DNA from: JAXMHB01 sp046346965
GTDB lineage: Bacteria; Pseudomonadota; Gammaproteobacteria; Xanthomonadales; SZUA-5
Assembly: GCA_046346965.1 (NCBI GenBank)
Contig: JAXMHB010000007.1
Location: 1-64,000, forward strand
DNA: 64,000 nt
Direction: 5' to 3'
The notes under the pieces were generated by a model, which saw only the letters and a list, made by a program, of their open reading frames with translations, was not told the origin of the DNA and did no database searches. A program made the position numbers and the translations under genes. Positions 50,653 to 60,182 of this stretch are shown piece after piece. The stretch's first letter is position 1, and every line of letters begins with the position of its first letter.

Positions 50653-50749
50653 CCGCGAGGGTCGATGCGTGTGGGCGCTGGCGGGCTGCACTCGTGCAGT
50701 CGGCCGCGCAACTGCTAGCGTACGCGGCCCTGAGTTCCTGGAGCGCTGC

Positions 50750-51595
50750 ATGCACCGATACTCCGAGCCCGCGCCGATGCGCGAGGTGCTGCGCGAATGG
50801 CGTCTGGCGCGACTGCGCATCGCCTTCGTGCCGACCATGGGCAATCTGCACGCCGGCCATATCTCGCTGATCGAGCGCGCACGCACGCTGGCCGATCGCG
50901 TGGTTGCCAGTGTGTTCGTCAACCCGACCCAGTTCGGCCCCTCCGAGGACTACGCCGCCTACCCGCGCACGCTGGAGCAGGATGCCGCGTTCCTGACCGC
51001 CGCCGGCACCGATGTGCTGTTCACGCCGACCATCGCCTCGATTTACCCCTACGGCAACACCGAGGCCTGGGTAGATGTGCCCAGCCTGGCCGGCATCCTC
51101 TGCGGCGAATACCGGCCGGGCCATTTCCGCGGCGTGGCGACGGTGGTGGCTCGCCTGTTCAATCACGTGCAGCCGGATGTGGCGGTGTTCGGCGAGAAGG
51201 ACTGGCAGCAGCTGCAGGTCATCCGGCGGATGACGCGTGACTTGGGCTTCCCGATCGAGATCGTCGGCGCGCCGACAGCGCGCGATGCCGACGGGCTGGC
51301 CCTGAGTTCTCGCAACCAGTACCTGACGCCGGCCGAGCGCGAGCGCGCCAGCACGGTGTACCGCCAGCTGCAGCAGGTGGTCGCCGCGGTACAACGCGGG
51401 GAGGCGATTGTTGCGGCGACGCAACAGGCGCGCGCGGCGCTGGTGGCGGCCGGCTACAAGCCCGACTATGTCGAAGTGCGCGAGGCGCAGTCGCTGCAGC
51501 CCGCGCAGCCGGGTGATCGCCAGCTGGTGGCGCTGGCCGCCGCGTGGCTGGGCCGCGCCCGGCTGATCGACAACATCCCGTTCGAACGATTGTGA
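50750..51595 (+). CDS. panC: Pantothenate synthetase
   Basis: A 281-residue ATP-dependent ligase joining pantoate and beta-alanine. The HIGH-like TMGNLHAGH, the block SVFVNPTQFGPSEDY, FGEKDWQQLQVIRRM and the GLALSSRNQYL motif mark it. ATG 50750 follows GGAG at a normal distance; a longer reading upstream has no conserved residues. No panD (beta-alanine source) follows, unlike the arrangement in Xanthomonas. Confidence 0.97.
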   Translation: MHRYSEPAPMREVLREWRLARLRIAFVPTMGNLHAGHISLIERARTLADRVVASVFVNPTQFGPSEDYAAYPRTLEQDAAFLTAAGTDVLFTPTIASIYPYGNTEAWVDVPSLAGILCGEYRPGHFRGVATVVARLFNHVQPDVAVFGEKDWQQLQVIRRMTRDLGFPIEIVGAPTARDADGLALSSRNQYLTPAERERASTVYRQLQQVVAAVQRGEAIVAATQQARAALVAAGYKPDYVEVREAQSLQPAQPGDRQLVALAAAWLGRARLIDNIPFERL

Positions 51596-51740
51596 CTTAC
51601 GTTGCAGATGTCTGAATGACGCGACAGCGTGTATGGATTCTCGCAACAGCCTGTGGTACGTTTACAACCACTCTGATAGCCGAGCAACATCCGGCGGTCA
51701 GGGTAACGCAGGGCGCGTTGAGGTAATCGTCACTCCGATT

Positions 51741-51772
51741 AAACCCTTGCCGATCTGGTAAGGGTTTTTTTT
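51741..51772 (+). terminator. Rho-independent terminator after panC
   Basis: AAACCCTTGCC, loop GATCT, GGTAAGGGTTT: an 11-bp stem with one G-T pair followed by eight T residues. It ends the folK-panB-panC transcript or a small RNA from the 145-bp gap before it. Confidence 0.85.
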
Positions 51773-51834
51773 CGCCTCCGTTCTGGCCCAGACTTGAGCG
51801 CATCGCGCCCTGCGCGCCTCGCTCGACGCCTGCC

Positions 51835-53460
51835 ATGACTGCCAAAGCGCAACGCAATGCCCTGATCGATCGCCTGGTGAGCCACGCCGACGGCGCCGGG
51901 GCCGATCTCCGCCAGTGCTTTGCTGCCGACCCGCAGCGCGCCGAGCGCTTCCGCTTGCGCCTGCCGGGTTTGCTGCTCGATCTGTCCAAGCAGCCGCTCA
52001 CCGACACGCTGGTCCAGGAAGCGGCCATGGACGCCGATGCCGTGGGCCTGCGCGCCGCGCTGGAGGCGCTGTTCGAGGGCCACATCGTCAATGCCTCCGA
52101 GCAGCGTGCCGCGCTGCACACGCTGCAGCGGACGCCGGCCGACGCGCCAGTCGCCGAGGCCTTGCGGGACCGTCACGACGATGTGCAGGCCTCGCTGCGC
52201 CGGATGGGCGCGCTGGCCGAACACTTGGCAGCCGAAGGCATCGAGACGCTGGTGAACCTCGGTATCGGCGGCTCGGACCTGGGCCCGCGACTGGCGTATG
52301 AGGCACTGGCCGGCCAGACGCACGCCGGGCGGCGCTTGCGCTTCGTCGCCAATGTGGACGGCAACGCGCTGGACGCGGTGCTGCGCCATCTGGACCCGCG
52401 CACGACCGCCTTCGTGCTGGCATCGAAGAGCTTCGGCACCCAGGAAACGCGGATGAATGGCGAGAGCGCGATGGCCTGGATGCGCGCCCGCGGGCTGACT
52501 GAGGCGGAGATTGCGCAGCGACTGGTTGCGGTCACCGCCAAACCGGCGCTGGCGCGCGCTTTTGGCGTGCCGGAGGCGCATGTGCTGGCCTTCGACGAGG
52601 CCGTGGGCGGGCGCTATTCGCTGTGGAGCGCGATCGGCTTTCCGCTGGTCTACGCGCTGGGCGCCGAGCGCTTCCGCGCGCTACTGGACGGCGCCTACGC
52701 GATGGATGCGCATGTGCGCCACACGCCCTGGCCAGATAACGCGGCCTTCCTGCTGGCGCTGATCGAGTTGCTGCATCGCTGCGGCCATCGCTATCCCACC
52801 CACGCTGTGGTGGTGTACGACGAGCGGCTGGCGCGGCTGCCCGAGTATCTGCAGCAGTTGGAGATGGAGTCGAACGGCAAATCGGTGGACACCGACGGCG
52901 AGGCGCTGGCCTGGCCCAGCGCGCCGGTGGTCTGGGGTGGCGTTGGCACCAGCGTGCAGCACGCCTTTTTCCAGGCCTTGCACCAGGGTACCGATGTGGT
53001 GCCGGTCAGCTTCGTCGCCGCTGCCTCGGTCGAACACGACTTGCCTGAGCACCACGACGCGCTGATCGCCAACATGCTGGCGCAAGGCGCGGCCCTGCTG
53101 CGCGGCCGCAGCTATGCCGAGGCGCTGGCGCAGGAGTCGGCGCCGGACACGCCCGCCGCCCAGGCGCGGGCGCGCCAGCGCGTGTTTGCCGGCAATCGCC
53201 CGAGCACCACGATGCTGCTGGATCGGGTCAGTCCCTACACGCTGGGGGCGCTGATTGCGCTGTTCGAGCACAAGGTCTATCTGACCGGTCGGCTGCTCGG
53301 GATCAATTCTTTCGACCAGTGGGGCGTGGAACTCGGCAAAGAGATCTGCGGACTGCTGCTGCCGGTGGTGGCGGACGGCCATGAGCCGCCTGCGGACCTG
53401 GATGCCTCCACCCGCGCCTTGATTGCCAGCTATCGCGGGATGCGCACGCGCTTGGCGTAA
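51835..53460 (+). CDS. pgi: Glucose-6-phosphate isomerase
   Basis: A 541-residue enzyme interconverting glucose 6-phosphate and fructose 6-phosphate. The signatures are NLGIGGSDLGPRLAYEAL, SKSFGTQET, GGRYSLWSAIGFPL, the catalytic Glu in MESNGKSVD, His in PEHHD and Lys in INSFDQWGVELGK. Full length. Its last 31 bases overlap the convergent queG. Confidence 0.97.
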   Translation: MTAKAQRNALIDRLVSHADGAGADLRQCFAADPQRAERFRLRLPGLLLDLSKQPLTDTLVQEAAMDADAVGLRAALEALFEGHIVNASEQRAALHTLQRTPADAPVAEALRDRHDDVQASLRRMGALAEHLAAEGIETLVNLGIGGSDLGPRLAYEALAGQTHAGRRLRFVANVDGNALDAVLRHLDPRTTAFVLASKSFGTQETRMNGESAMAWMRARGLTEAEIAQRLVAVTAKPALARAFGVPEAHVLAFDEAVGGRYSLWSAIGFPLVYALGAERFRALLDGAYAMDAHVRHTPWPDNAAFLLALIELLHRCGHRYPTHAVVVYDERLARLPEYLQQLEMESNGKSVDTDGEALAWPSAPVVWGGVGTSVQHAFFQALHQGTDVVPVSFVAAASVEHDLPEHHDALIANMLAQGAALLRGRSYAEALAQESAPDTPAAQARARQRVFAGNRPSTTMLLDRVSPYTLGALIALFEHKVYLTGRLLGINSFDQWGVELGKEICGLLLPVVADGHEPPADLDASTRALIASYRGMRTRLA

Positions 53461-54548
53461 TCGAGCGCTGAGGGCGGCGCGGTCGCCGGCCGTGGCGCGG
53501 TCTGCCGCGCCAGCGCCCAACGCACATGCTCGCGCAGCACCTCGTCGGCGTCATCGAGGCGCGCGCTCAAGGCAGCGCGTGCGTCCTCCGAGGGCGGCGC
53601 GTTGCCCAGTGCAACCGCCAGATTGCGCAGCCAGCGGCGATGGCCGATGCGGCGGATCGCCGACCCTTCCGTGCGGGCGAGGAACTCGGCCTCGGTCCAG
53701 GCGAACAAGGCGATCAGACTAGCGCTGTCGAGCCCGTGGCGGGCGCGAAAATCGGGCTCGGCCGACAGCCGCGCGTAACGATTCCAGGGGCACACCAGCT
53801 GACAGTCGTCGCAACCGTAGATGCGATTGCCGATCAGCGCGCGCAGCGGCTCCGGGATGACGCCGTCGAGTTCGATGGTCAGATAGGAAATGCAGCGCCG
53901 CGCATCGATCTGGTAGGGCGCCGGCAGCGCGCCGGTGGGACAGGCCGACAGGCAGCGCGTGCAGCTGCCGCAGTGGTCGCCGACCGGCGCATCCGCGGGC
54001 AGCGGCAGATCGACGTAGAGCTCGCCCAGGAAAAAATAGCTGCCGCTATCGCGCGCGATCAGATTGGTGTGTTTGCCGATCCAGCCCAAGCCCGCATTGC
54101 GTGCCAGCGGCTTTTCCAGCACCGGCGCGCTGTCGACGAACACGCGATAGCCAAAGGGTCCGATGCGCTGCGCCAGCGCGTCAGCCAGCCGCTGCAGCCG
54201 CTGACGCATCAGCTTGTGGTAGTCGCGGCCGAGCGCGTAGCGCGAAACATAGGCGCGTTCACCGTCGGCCAGGATGGTCAGCGGATCCGCGCTGTCCGCG
54301 GGCCAATAGTCCATCCGCAGCGAGAGCACGCGCAGCGTGCCCGGCACCAGTTCGGCCGGCGTCCAGCGCTTGCTGCCGTGGCGCGCCATGTACGCCATCT
54401 CGCCGTGCCAGCCAAGCGCCAGCCACTGCTGCAGACGCGCGGCGTCGGCGCTGAGCTCGAGTTCGGCCACGCCGAGGGCGGAAAAACCATGTTCGAGCGC
54501 CAGTGCGCGCAGTTGCGCCTTCAGCGCCAGCGCTTCGGCAGGGGTCAC
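53430..54548 (-). CDS. queG: Epoxyqueuosine reductase
   Basis: A 372-residue cobalamin-dependent Fe-S enzyme that reduces epoxyqueuosine to queuosine in tRNA. The catalytic-domain segment is VDSAPVLEKPLARNAGLGW; two 4Fe-4S clusters are bound by CGSCTRCLSACPTGA and CDDCQLVCPWN, with a further Cys in ARRCISYL. A HEAT-like C-terminal tail recognises tRNA. Convergent with and overlapping pgi by 31 bp. Confidence 0.95.
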   Translation of the reverse strand: MTPAEALALKAQLRALALEHGFSALGVAELELSADAARLQQWLALGWHGEMAYMARHGSKRWTPAELVPGTLRVLSLRMDYWPADSADPLTILADGERAYVSRYALGRDYHKLMRQRLQRLADALAQRIGPFGYRVFVDSAPVLEKPLARNAGLGWIGKHTNLIARDSGSYFFLGELYVDLPLPADAPVGDHCGSCTRCLSACPTGALPAPYQIDARRCISYLTIELDGVIPEPLRALIGNRIYGCDDCQLVCPWNRYARLSAEPDFRARHGLDSASLIALFAWTEAEFLARTEGSAIRRIGHRRWLRNLAVALGNAPPSEDARAALSARLDDADEVLREHVRWALARQTAPRPATAPPSALDYAKRVRIPR

Positions 54549-54640
54549 GATCCGCTACACCGGGTGCTCTGAAGGCCTCAGTATACTCAAGCACTTGCAC
54601 GCATCCGGGGAGGGCCTGGTTGCGATCAGGACCGGATGCC

Positions 54641-55075
54641 ATGAGCCCATTTGATCAGACGCAGGCCGCCACGGACCTGCTGCTCGACACCCTGCGTGCG
54701 GCCGGGGAGCTGCTGACCGATGCCGAAGCGCTGGCGCGCGAGCGCGTCGCCGCGCTGCATCAGCACCTGAGCACCGTTGAGCTCGCACGCATGCAGCAGA
54801 TCCTGCAGCAGGCCACGCATGAGCTGGCGACCACGCTGGCGCTGACCGCGCAGGAGTTGGCGATCCTGCAGCAACGCGCGGCTTTGCGCGCGCGCCATCC
54901 GATGTTCAACGTCGCCCAGTGCGATGCGCTGCTGACGCAGGGCTGGAGCCTGGCGCTCGGCCAGCAGTTGCAGCGCGAGCTGCCGGGCGCTGGGCTGCGC
55001 GACATCGCCGTCGCCGCGCAGCGCCTGCAGGCGGATGCGGCCAGCCTGCCGCCAGCGGTGCGCAGCGGCGCTTGA
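54641..55075 (+). CDS. Hypothetical alpha-helical protein
   Basis: A 144-residue protein of almost pure helix. There are many Leu, Ala, Gln and Glu and no transmembrane segment or signal peptide; heptad-like runs (ELLTDAEALARERVAALHQHL, ELARMQQILQQATHEL) predict an antiparallel coiled-coil bundle. A phasin-like or structural role would fit the composition, but I do not recognise a family. ATG 54641 is picked because upstream codons overlap the queG promoter. A TATACT lies at about 54580. It is 63 bp before nnr. Confidence 0.6.
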   Translation: MSPFDQTQAATDLLLDTLRAAGELLTDAEALARERVAALHQHLSTVELARMQQILQQATHELATTLALTAQELAILQQRAALRARHPMFNVAQCDALLTQGWSLALGQQLQRELPGAGLRDIAVAAQRLQADAASLPPAVRSGA

Positions 55076-55138
55076 GGCTACTCGCCAGCGGGCGCAGATT
55101 GCGGCCATCATCCACCCATCGCACAGCGGAATCTGCCC

Positions 55139-56638
55139 ATGTCGACCATCCGCGAGTCGGCCTATGCCGGCGGCGTCTACACCGCGGCCCAGGCGCGCGA
55201 ACTCGATCGTCTGGCAGCGGCTTCCTTCGAGGTGCCAGCGCAAACGCTGATGGAGCGCGCCGGACGCGCCGCCGCGCAGTTCATCGATGCGCAATGGCCG
55301 CTGGCGCAGCGCATCGTCATCGTCTGTGGGCCGGGCAACAACGGCGGCGATGGCTATGTGCTGGCGCGGCTGCTGCGGCAATCGCGGCGCGAGGTCAGCG
55401 TCTACGCGGCGCAGGATCGGCTGCCCGAAGGCGGTGAGGCTGCCGTAGCTGCGCGCGCCTGGATGGACGCCGGTGGCCGCCCGAGCAGCTTCAGCGGCAC
55501 GCTGCCGGACGCCGATCTGGTGGTGGATGCGCTGTTTGGCATCGGCCTGTCGCGCCCACCCGAAGGCGCCTATGCCGATCTGATTGAAGCGATGAACGCG
55601 CAATCGGCGCCGATTCTGTCGCTGGACGTGCCCTCCGGCGTCGACGCCGACACTGGCGCGGTGCCCGGTGTGGCGGTGACTGCTGCCGCCACGCTCAGTT
55701 TCATCGTGCTCAAGCAGGGGCTGCTGACCGGAAGTGCCTGCAACCACACCGGCAACCTGTGGGTGGACGATCTGGACCTGCCCAAGGTGCTGTTTGCCTG
55801 CGTGCCAGCGGCCACCCAGCTGCTGCGACCGGCGCAGCTGCAGGACTGGCTGCCGCGGCGCGCGCGCGATGCGCACAAGGGCGATTTCGGCCATGTGCTG
55901 GTGGTCGGCGGCGATGAAGGCTATGGCGGCGCCGTGCGACTGGCGGCCGAAGCCGCGGCGCGCGTCGGCGCGGGTCTGGTCAGCGTGGCGACGCGCGCCA
56001 TCCACGTGCCGGCGATCCTGGCCGCGCGGCCGGAACTGATGGTGCGCGGCGTGGCTGGGCCGGGCGATCTGGAAGCGCTGCTGGAGCAGGCCAGTGTCGT
56101 GGTGGTCGGCCCCGGCCTGGGGCGCAGTACCTGGTCGGAAATCCTGCTGGCGGCGGTTACCGAGCGCGGTTTGCCCACGGTGATGGACGCCGACGCGCTC
56201 AATCTGCTCGCGCAGGCCGCCTGCGTGCTGCCCGAGCAAGTCGTCATCACGCCGCACCCGGGCGAGGCCGGTCGCCTGCTGGATTTGTCGACGGCGGAGG
56301 TGCAGGGCAACCGCTTCGAGGCGGCGCAGCGACTGGCCGAGTTCTTCCAGGCCACCGTGGTGCTGAAGGGCGCCGGCACGCTGGTCTGCGACGGTCCGCA
56401 CGGGCTCAGTCTGTGCGCCAGCGCCAATCCGGGTCTGGCCACCGGCGGTACCGGCGATGTGCTGGCCGGCTGCATCGGCGGCCTGATGGCACAGGGCTTG
56501 AGCGCCGCCGCCGCCGCGCGCGCTGCCGTGGTCCTGCACGCCGAAGCCGGTCGGGCGGCGGCCGAGCAGGGTGAGCGCGGGCTGCTCGCCAGCGATTTGT
56601 ATCCGCATCTGCGGCGTCTGGCCAACCCGCAGGGATGA
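55139..56638 (+). CDS. nnr: Bifunctional NAD(P)H-hydrate epimerase/dehydratase
   Basis: A 499-residue repair enzyme with two fused domains. The N-terminal YjeF_N epimerase has GPGNNGGDGY at 64-73. The C-terminal ADP-dependent dehydratase begins near HKGDFGHVLVVGGDEGYGG and has the active-site GTGD with D440 in NPGLATGGTGDVLAG. Together they restore NAD(P)H from its hydrated forms. Overlaps tsaE by ATGA. Confidence 0.96.
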   Translation: MSTIRESAYAGGVYTAAQARELDRLAAASFEVPAQTLMERAGRAAAQFIDAQWPLAQRIVIVCGPGNNGGDGYVLARLLRQSRREVSVYAAQDRLPEGGEAAVAARAWMDAGGRPSSFSGTLPDADLVVDALFGIGLSRPPEGAYADLIEAMNAQSAPILSLDVPSGVDADTGAVPGVAVTAAATLSFIVLKQGLLTGSACNHTGNLWVDDLDLPKVLFACVPAATQLLRPAQLQDWLPRRARDAHKGDFGHVLVVGGDEGYGGAVRLAAEAAARVGAGLVSVATRAIHVPAILAARPELMVRGVAGPGDLEALLEQASVVVVGPGLGRSTWSEILLAAVTERGLPTVMDADALNLLAQAACVLPEQVVITPHPGEAGRLLDLSTAEVQGNRFEAAQRLAEFFQATVVLKGAGTLVCDGPHGLSLCASANPGLATGGTGDVLAGCIGGLMAQGLSAAAAARAAVVLHAEAGRAAAEQGERGLLASDLYPHLRRLANPQG

Positions 56639-57096
56639 GCCGCACGCTCAGCATTCCGCTGGCGGACGAGGCGGCCACCCTGGCCTTGGGCGCCACGCTG
56701 GCGCCCGGCCTCAGCCCCGGCCTGATCGCGCTGCATGGCGATTTGGGCGCCGGCAAGACCACGCTGGTGCGCGGCATTCTGCGTGGCCTCGGCTGGCAGG
56801 GGCGCGTCAAGAGTCCCACCTACACGCTGATGGAGCGTTACCCCAGCGCGCAACTGACCATCAGCCATTGGGATCTGTATCGACTGGGCGCGCCCGAGGA
56901 GCTCGATGCGCTCGGTTTCCGCGAGTTCGAGCGTCAGGACGAACTGATGTTGATCGAGTGGCCCGAGCGCGGTGGCGCCTGGCTGCGCGACTGCGATCTC
57001 GAGATCGCCATTGACTACGTCGGCGCCGCCCGCTGCGCGCGCCTGCATGCCCGCAGCGAGCGCGGCGAGCGCTGGTTGAGCCATTTAGCTGCCTGA
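56635..57096 (+). CDS. tsaE: tRNA t6A modification ATPase TsaE
   Basis: A 153-residue ATPase required with TsaB/C/D for t6A37 formation on ANN-decoding tRNAs. Walker A GDLGAGKTT runs 35-43; the family block VKSPTYTLMERY and the Walker-like HWDLYRLGAPEELDALG follow, with the conserved IEWPERG. Co-translated with nnr. Confidence 0.96.
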   Translation: MSRTLSIPLADEAATLALGATLAPGLSPGLIALHGDLGAGKTTLVRGILRGLGWQGRVKSPTYTLMERYPSAQLTISHWDLYRLGAPEELDALGFREFERQDELMLIEWPERGGAWLRDCDLEIAIDYVGAARCARLHARSERGERWLSHLAA

Positions 57097-57173
57097 ACCG
57101 CCGCGCATGGCCATCTGCGGTAAAGCATTCGTTCAAGAATGCGCGCTAAGCATAGGATTCCAAAGAAAAAGAC

Positions 57174-57203
57174 TTGTCAACGCACAGGTCTTTGCGGTTC
57201 AAT
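57174..57203 (+). promoter_or_regulatory. Possible sigma-70 promoter of amiC
   Basis: TTGTCA at 57174, an 18-bp spacer, then TTCAAT at 57198, 28 bp before the ATG of the amidase. The -10 box is weak. The 135-bp gap after tsaE supports a separate promoter here. Confidence 0.35.
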
Positions 57204-57230
57204 GCACAGAGAATCCGGGGATCTGCCTTC

Positions 57231-58529
57231 ATGGTGCGCGCTGCTGCTCTTTCGCTGTTGGTGTTTGCCGCTCAGGCGACTGCCACCGAAATCAAGTCGG
57301 TGCGCGTCAGCACGGGCGAAAACTACACGCGGGCGACGGTCGATCTGACCGAGGACGCCGACTATCGCGTGTTTACGCTGGCCAATCCGGACCGCCTGGT
57401 GCTCGATGTCATCGACGGCAAGCTGCGCCGTTCGCTGGACGGCAAGGCGCGTGGCGTGGTCACCGCCGTGCGTTCGGGTCAGCCGGATGAGGATCGCTTG
57501 CGCATCGTTTTCGATTTGTCGGCGCCGGTGCGGCCGAAGTCTTTCATGCTGGAGCCGGCCGAGCGCTATCGGCACCGACTGGTGATCGACATGCTCCCGC
57601 CGGAGTCGGTGGCGAGCGAGCCGGTGCGCGTGGCGGCGGCCTCGGTCCCCGAGGCAGGCGCGCAGCGCGAGGTGGTGATCGCCGTTGATGCCGGCCATGG
57701 CGGCCAGGATCCCGGCGCGATCGGCAAGAGCGGCACCTACGAGAAGCACATCACGCTCAAGGTGGCGCTGGAGCTGGCGGAACGCATCAATGCCGAGCCC
57801 GGCATGCGCGCCGTTCTGATTCGCGATTCCGATGTGTTCGTGCCGCTGAATCGTCGCTATGAGAAGGCGCGCGAGCAAAAGGCCGATCTGTTCGTGTCCA
57901 TCCACGCCGACGCCGCCATCAATCGCAGTGCGCGCGGTTCCTCGGTGTACATGCTGAGCACTCGCGGCGCCTCCAACGAGGCCGCGCGTTACTTGGCCGA
58001 GCGCGAGAACCGCTCGGATCTGGTTGGCGATGTCTCGCTCAATGACAAGGACAAGATGCTGGCGGCGGTGCTGCTGGACCTGTCGCAGGGCGCCACGCTG
58101 GAGGCCAGCGCGACCGCGGCCGAGCACGTGCTGGCCTCGCTGACGCGCATGGGCAAGGCGCACAAGCGCTATGTCGAGCGCGCCAACTTCGTTGTGCTGC
58201 GCTCGCCCGATGTGCCTTCGCTGCTGATCGAAACCGGCTTCATCAGCAATCCGGACGAGGAGCGCAAGCTCAATGACGCCCGCCACCGTGCGCGTCTGGC
58301 CGATGCCGTGCTGATGGGCGTGCGCGACTACTTCCACTCGGCGCCGCCGCCGGGGACCTGGATCGCCGCCAACGTGAAGACGCGTGCCCATGTGGTGGCG
58401 CGCGGCGAAACGCTGAGCGAGATTGCCTCGCGGCACGGCGTGTCGGTGTCCAAAATCCGCCAGGTCAACGCGCTCGACAGCGATCAGGTGCGCGCAGGCG
58501 TGGTGCTGAAGATCCCGACGGCTTCCTGA
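57231..58529 (+). CDS. amiC: N-acetylmuramoyl-L-alanine amidase with AMIN and LysM domains
   Basis: A 432-residue periplasmic zinc amidase that splits septal peptidoglycan. Signal peptide MVRAAALSLLVFAAQATA; AMIN targeting domain (about 20-130); Amidase_3 domain with zinc ligands and catalytic residues H156, E171, H225 and E334; C-terminal LysM (AHVVARGETLSEIASRHGVS). Activation by an EnvC/NlpD-type protein is expected from the family. ATG 57231 is chosen for the signal peptide; the symbol is by domain layout and could equally be amiB. Confidence 0.92.
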   Translation: MVRAAALSLLVFAAQATATEIKSVRVSTGENYTRATVDLTEDADYRVFTLANPDRLVLDVIDGKLRRSLDGKARGVVTAVRSGQPDEDRLRIVFDLSAPVRPKSFMLEPAERYRHRLVIDMLPPESVASEPVRVAAASVPEAGAQREVVIAVDAGHGGQDPGAIGKSGTYEKHITLKVALELAERINAEPGMRAVLIRDSDVFVPLNRRYEKAREQKADLFVSIHADAAINRSARGSSVYMLSTRGASNEAARYLAERENRSDLVGDVSLNDKDKMLAAVLLDLSQGATLEASATAAEHVLASLTRMGKAHKRYVERANFVVLRSPDVPSLLIETGFISNPDEERKLNDARHRARLADAVLMGVRDYFHSAPPPGTWIAANVKTRAHVVARGETLSEIASRHGVSVSKIRQVNALDSDQVRAGVVLKIPTAS

Positions 58530-58532
58530 GCC

Positions 58533-59843
58533 GTGACCGCTGCGGCGGTGCTGACCGCTGCGCTGCAGCGGCAGTTGGCGGAGACGCGGGTTAGCGCCCT
58601 GCGCGTGGGCTACAGCGGCGGCGTGGATTCCACCGTTTTGCTGGCCTGTGCGGCGACTTGGGCGCAGTCGCACGGTGTGCCACTGCTGGCCATCCACGTC
58701 CACCATGGGCTGCTGCCGCAGGCGGATGGCTGGGCAGCGCACGCCCAACAACAAGCGCAGCGGCTGGGCGTCGAACTGGTGGTCGAACGCGTGCAGGTGG
58801 ATCCGCGCGGGCAGGGGCTGGAGGCGGCCGCCCGGCGCGCCCGCCACGCTGCCTTTCAGGCGCACATGCCGCCCGACAGCCTGCTGCTGCTGGCGCACCA
58901 CCAACAGGATCAGGCCGAGACCGTGCTGATGCGCTTGCTGCGCGGCGGTGCGCTCGACGGCGTTGCCGGCATGCGTCCGCTGCGGGCTTTCGGGCCCGGC
59001 TGGCTGGCGCGGCCCTGGCTCGATCAGCCGCGCGCGCGCCTGCTGGACGCCGCGCAGGAGCTGGGACTGAGCTGGGTCGAAGATCCCAGCAATGCCGATC
59101 TGCAGCTCGATCGCGCCTGGCTGCGGCAGGCGGTCTGGCCGATGCTGCTGCAGCGCTTTCCCGAGGCTGGCGCCCGGCTCGCACGCTTTGCGGCGCAGGC
59201 GCGCGGCGTGCAGGACGTGATCGACACCCAGGCCGCACAGGCGCTGGCAGCACTGCGCGGCGACGCCGGGCAGTTGTCCATCGCCGGCTTGCAGGCCTTG
59301 CCCGAGGGCCTGATCGGCGAGGTCCTGCGCCTGCACGCGATCTCGCAGGGGGCGCCGCCGCCCGGTTTCCACGAGCTTGCGCGCATACGTCGCGAGGTCA
59401 TCGGCGCGCGCATCGACGCTGAACCCTGTTTGCGCTGGCAGCGCCATGAGTACCGGCGCTACCGCGATGCGCTGTATTTGCTGCCGGAGCTGCCGCCAGC
59501 GCCGGCGGACGTGATTCCCTGGCCAGCCGGAAGCGCGCACTGCGTCCTGCCGGACGGATATGGCCAGCTGCAGGCGCTGGACCACGAGGGACGCGCCCAG
59601 CCGGTGCCGCAGGCGCTGAGCGTGCGCTGGCGCCGCGGCGGGGAGCGGCTGAAACCGGCCGGACAGGCGCACACGCGCGAACTGCGTCTGCTGTTCCAGG
59701 AGCAGGCGATTCCCCCCTGGCAACGCGAGCGCATTCCGCTGGTCTACCTGGGCGCGGATCTGCTGGCGGTGCCCGGCGTGGCGCAGGCCGACTCGCGAGA
59801 GCTGAACGGACTCCGTATCCACTGGGTCAGGCCGCGCGACTGA
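58533..59843 (+). CDS. tilS: tRNA(Ile)-lysidine synthase
   Basis: A 436-residue PP-loop ATPase that modifies C34 of tRNA-Ile(CAU) to lysidine so that it reads AUA. The PP-loop SGGVDST lies at 28-34, followed by HVHHGLLPQADGW and HHQQDQAETVLMRLLRGG, then C-terminal tRNA-binding domains. The GTG start at 58533 lies 3 bp after the amidase stop. Confidence 0.95.
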   Translation: MTAAAVLTAALQRQLAETRVSALRVGYSGGVDSTVLLACAATWAQSHGVPLLAIHVHHGLLPQADGWAAHAQQQAQRLGVELVVERVQVDPRGQGLEAAARRARHAAFQAHMPPDSLLLLAHHQQDQAETVLMRLLRGGALDGVAGMRPLRAFGPGWLARPWLDQPRARLLDAAQELGLSWVEDPSNADLQLDRAWLRQAVWPMLLQRFPEAGARLARFAAQARGVQDVIDTQAAQALAALRGDAGQLSIAGLQALPEGLIGEVLRLHAISQGAPPPGFHELARIRREVIGARIDAEPCLRWQRHEYRRYRDALYLLPELPPAPADVIPWPAGSAHCVLPDGYGQLQALDHEGRAQPVPQALSVRWRRGGERLKPAGQAHTRELRLLFQEQAIPPWQRERIPLVYLGADLLAVPGVAQADSRELNGLRIHWVRPRD

Positions 59844-59898
59844 GCTGTCGGCGGCAGCGCTGCAGGCATACTTGCGCCCTTCGACGATGGAGACGCCC

Positions 59899-60180
59899 AT
59901 GTCCAAGTTGCCCTGGTTCATCCTGCTCGCAATCGCCGTCGCGGCGGCCTGGTGGTACACGCGCGACCCGGTCGAGGTGGCCTACCAGAAATGCATGAAA
60001 CAGGTGGAAGCCTCGATGGCGGGCAGCCAAAGCACCGGCAGCGAGGCCGAGAAGGCGATCGCCGATGCCATGAAGGGCATGGGGCAGGCGATGGGTCAGG
60101 CGGCCTGCGATGCGATGCGTTCGGCCTGTCAGGACAATCGCGACAGCGCCGTCTGCAAGGCGGCGATCGCGCAGTTCTGA
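59899..60180 (+). CDS. Small membrane-anchored hypothetical protein
   Basis: A 93-residue protein. One N-terminal transmembrane helix (LPWFILLAIAVAAAWWY) is followed by a periplasmic helical part with four Cys (YQKCMKQVE, GQAACDAMRSACQDNRDSAVCKAA) that could form two disulfides. GGAGA lies 8 bases before ATG 59899. It ends 2 bp before dusB. No family recognised. Confidence 0.7.
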   Translation: MSKLPWFILLAIAVAAAWWYTRDPVEVAYQKCMKQVEASMAGSQSTGSEAEKAIADAMKGMGQAMGQAACDAMRSACQDNRDSAVCKAAIAQF

Positions 60181-60182
60181 GC

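Noticed and set aside
51597..51740. Degraded panD between panC and pgi
   Set aside because: No frame shows the PanD start or the GS self-cleavage context.
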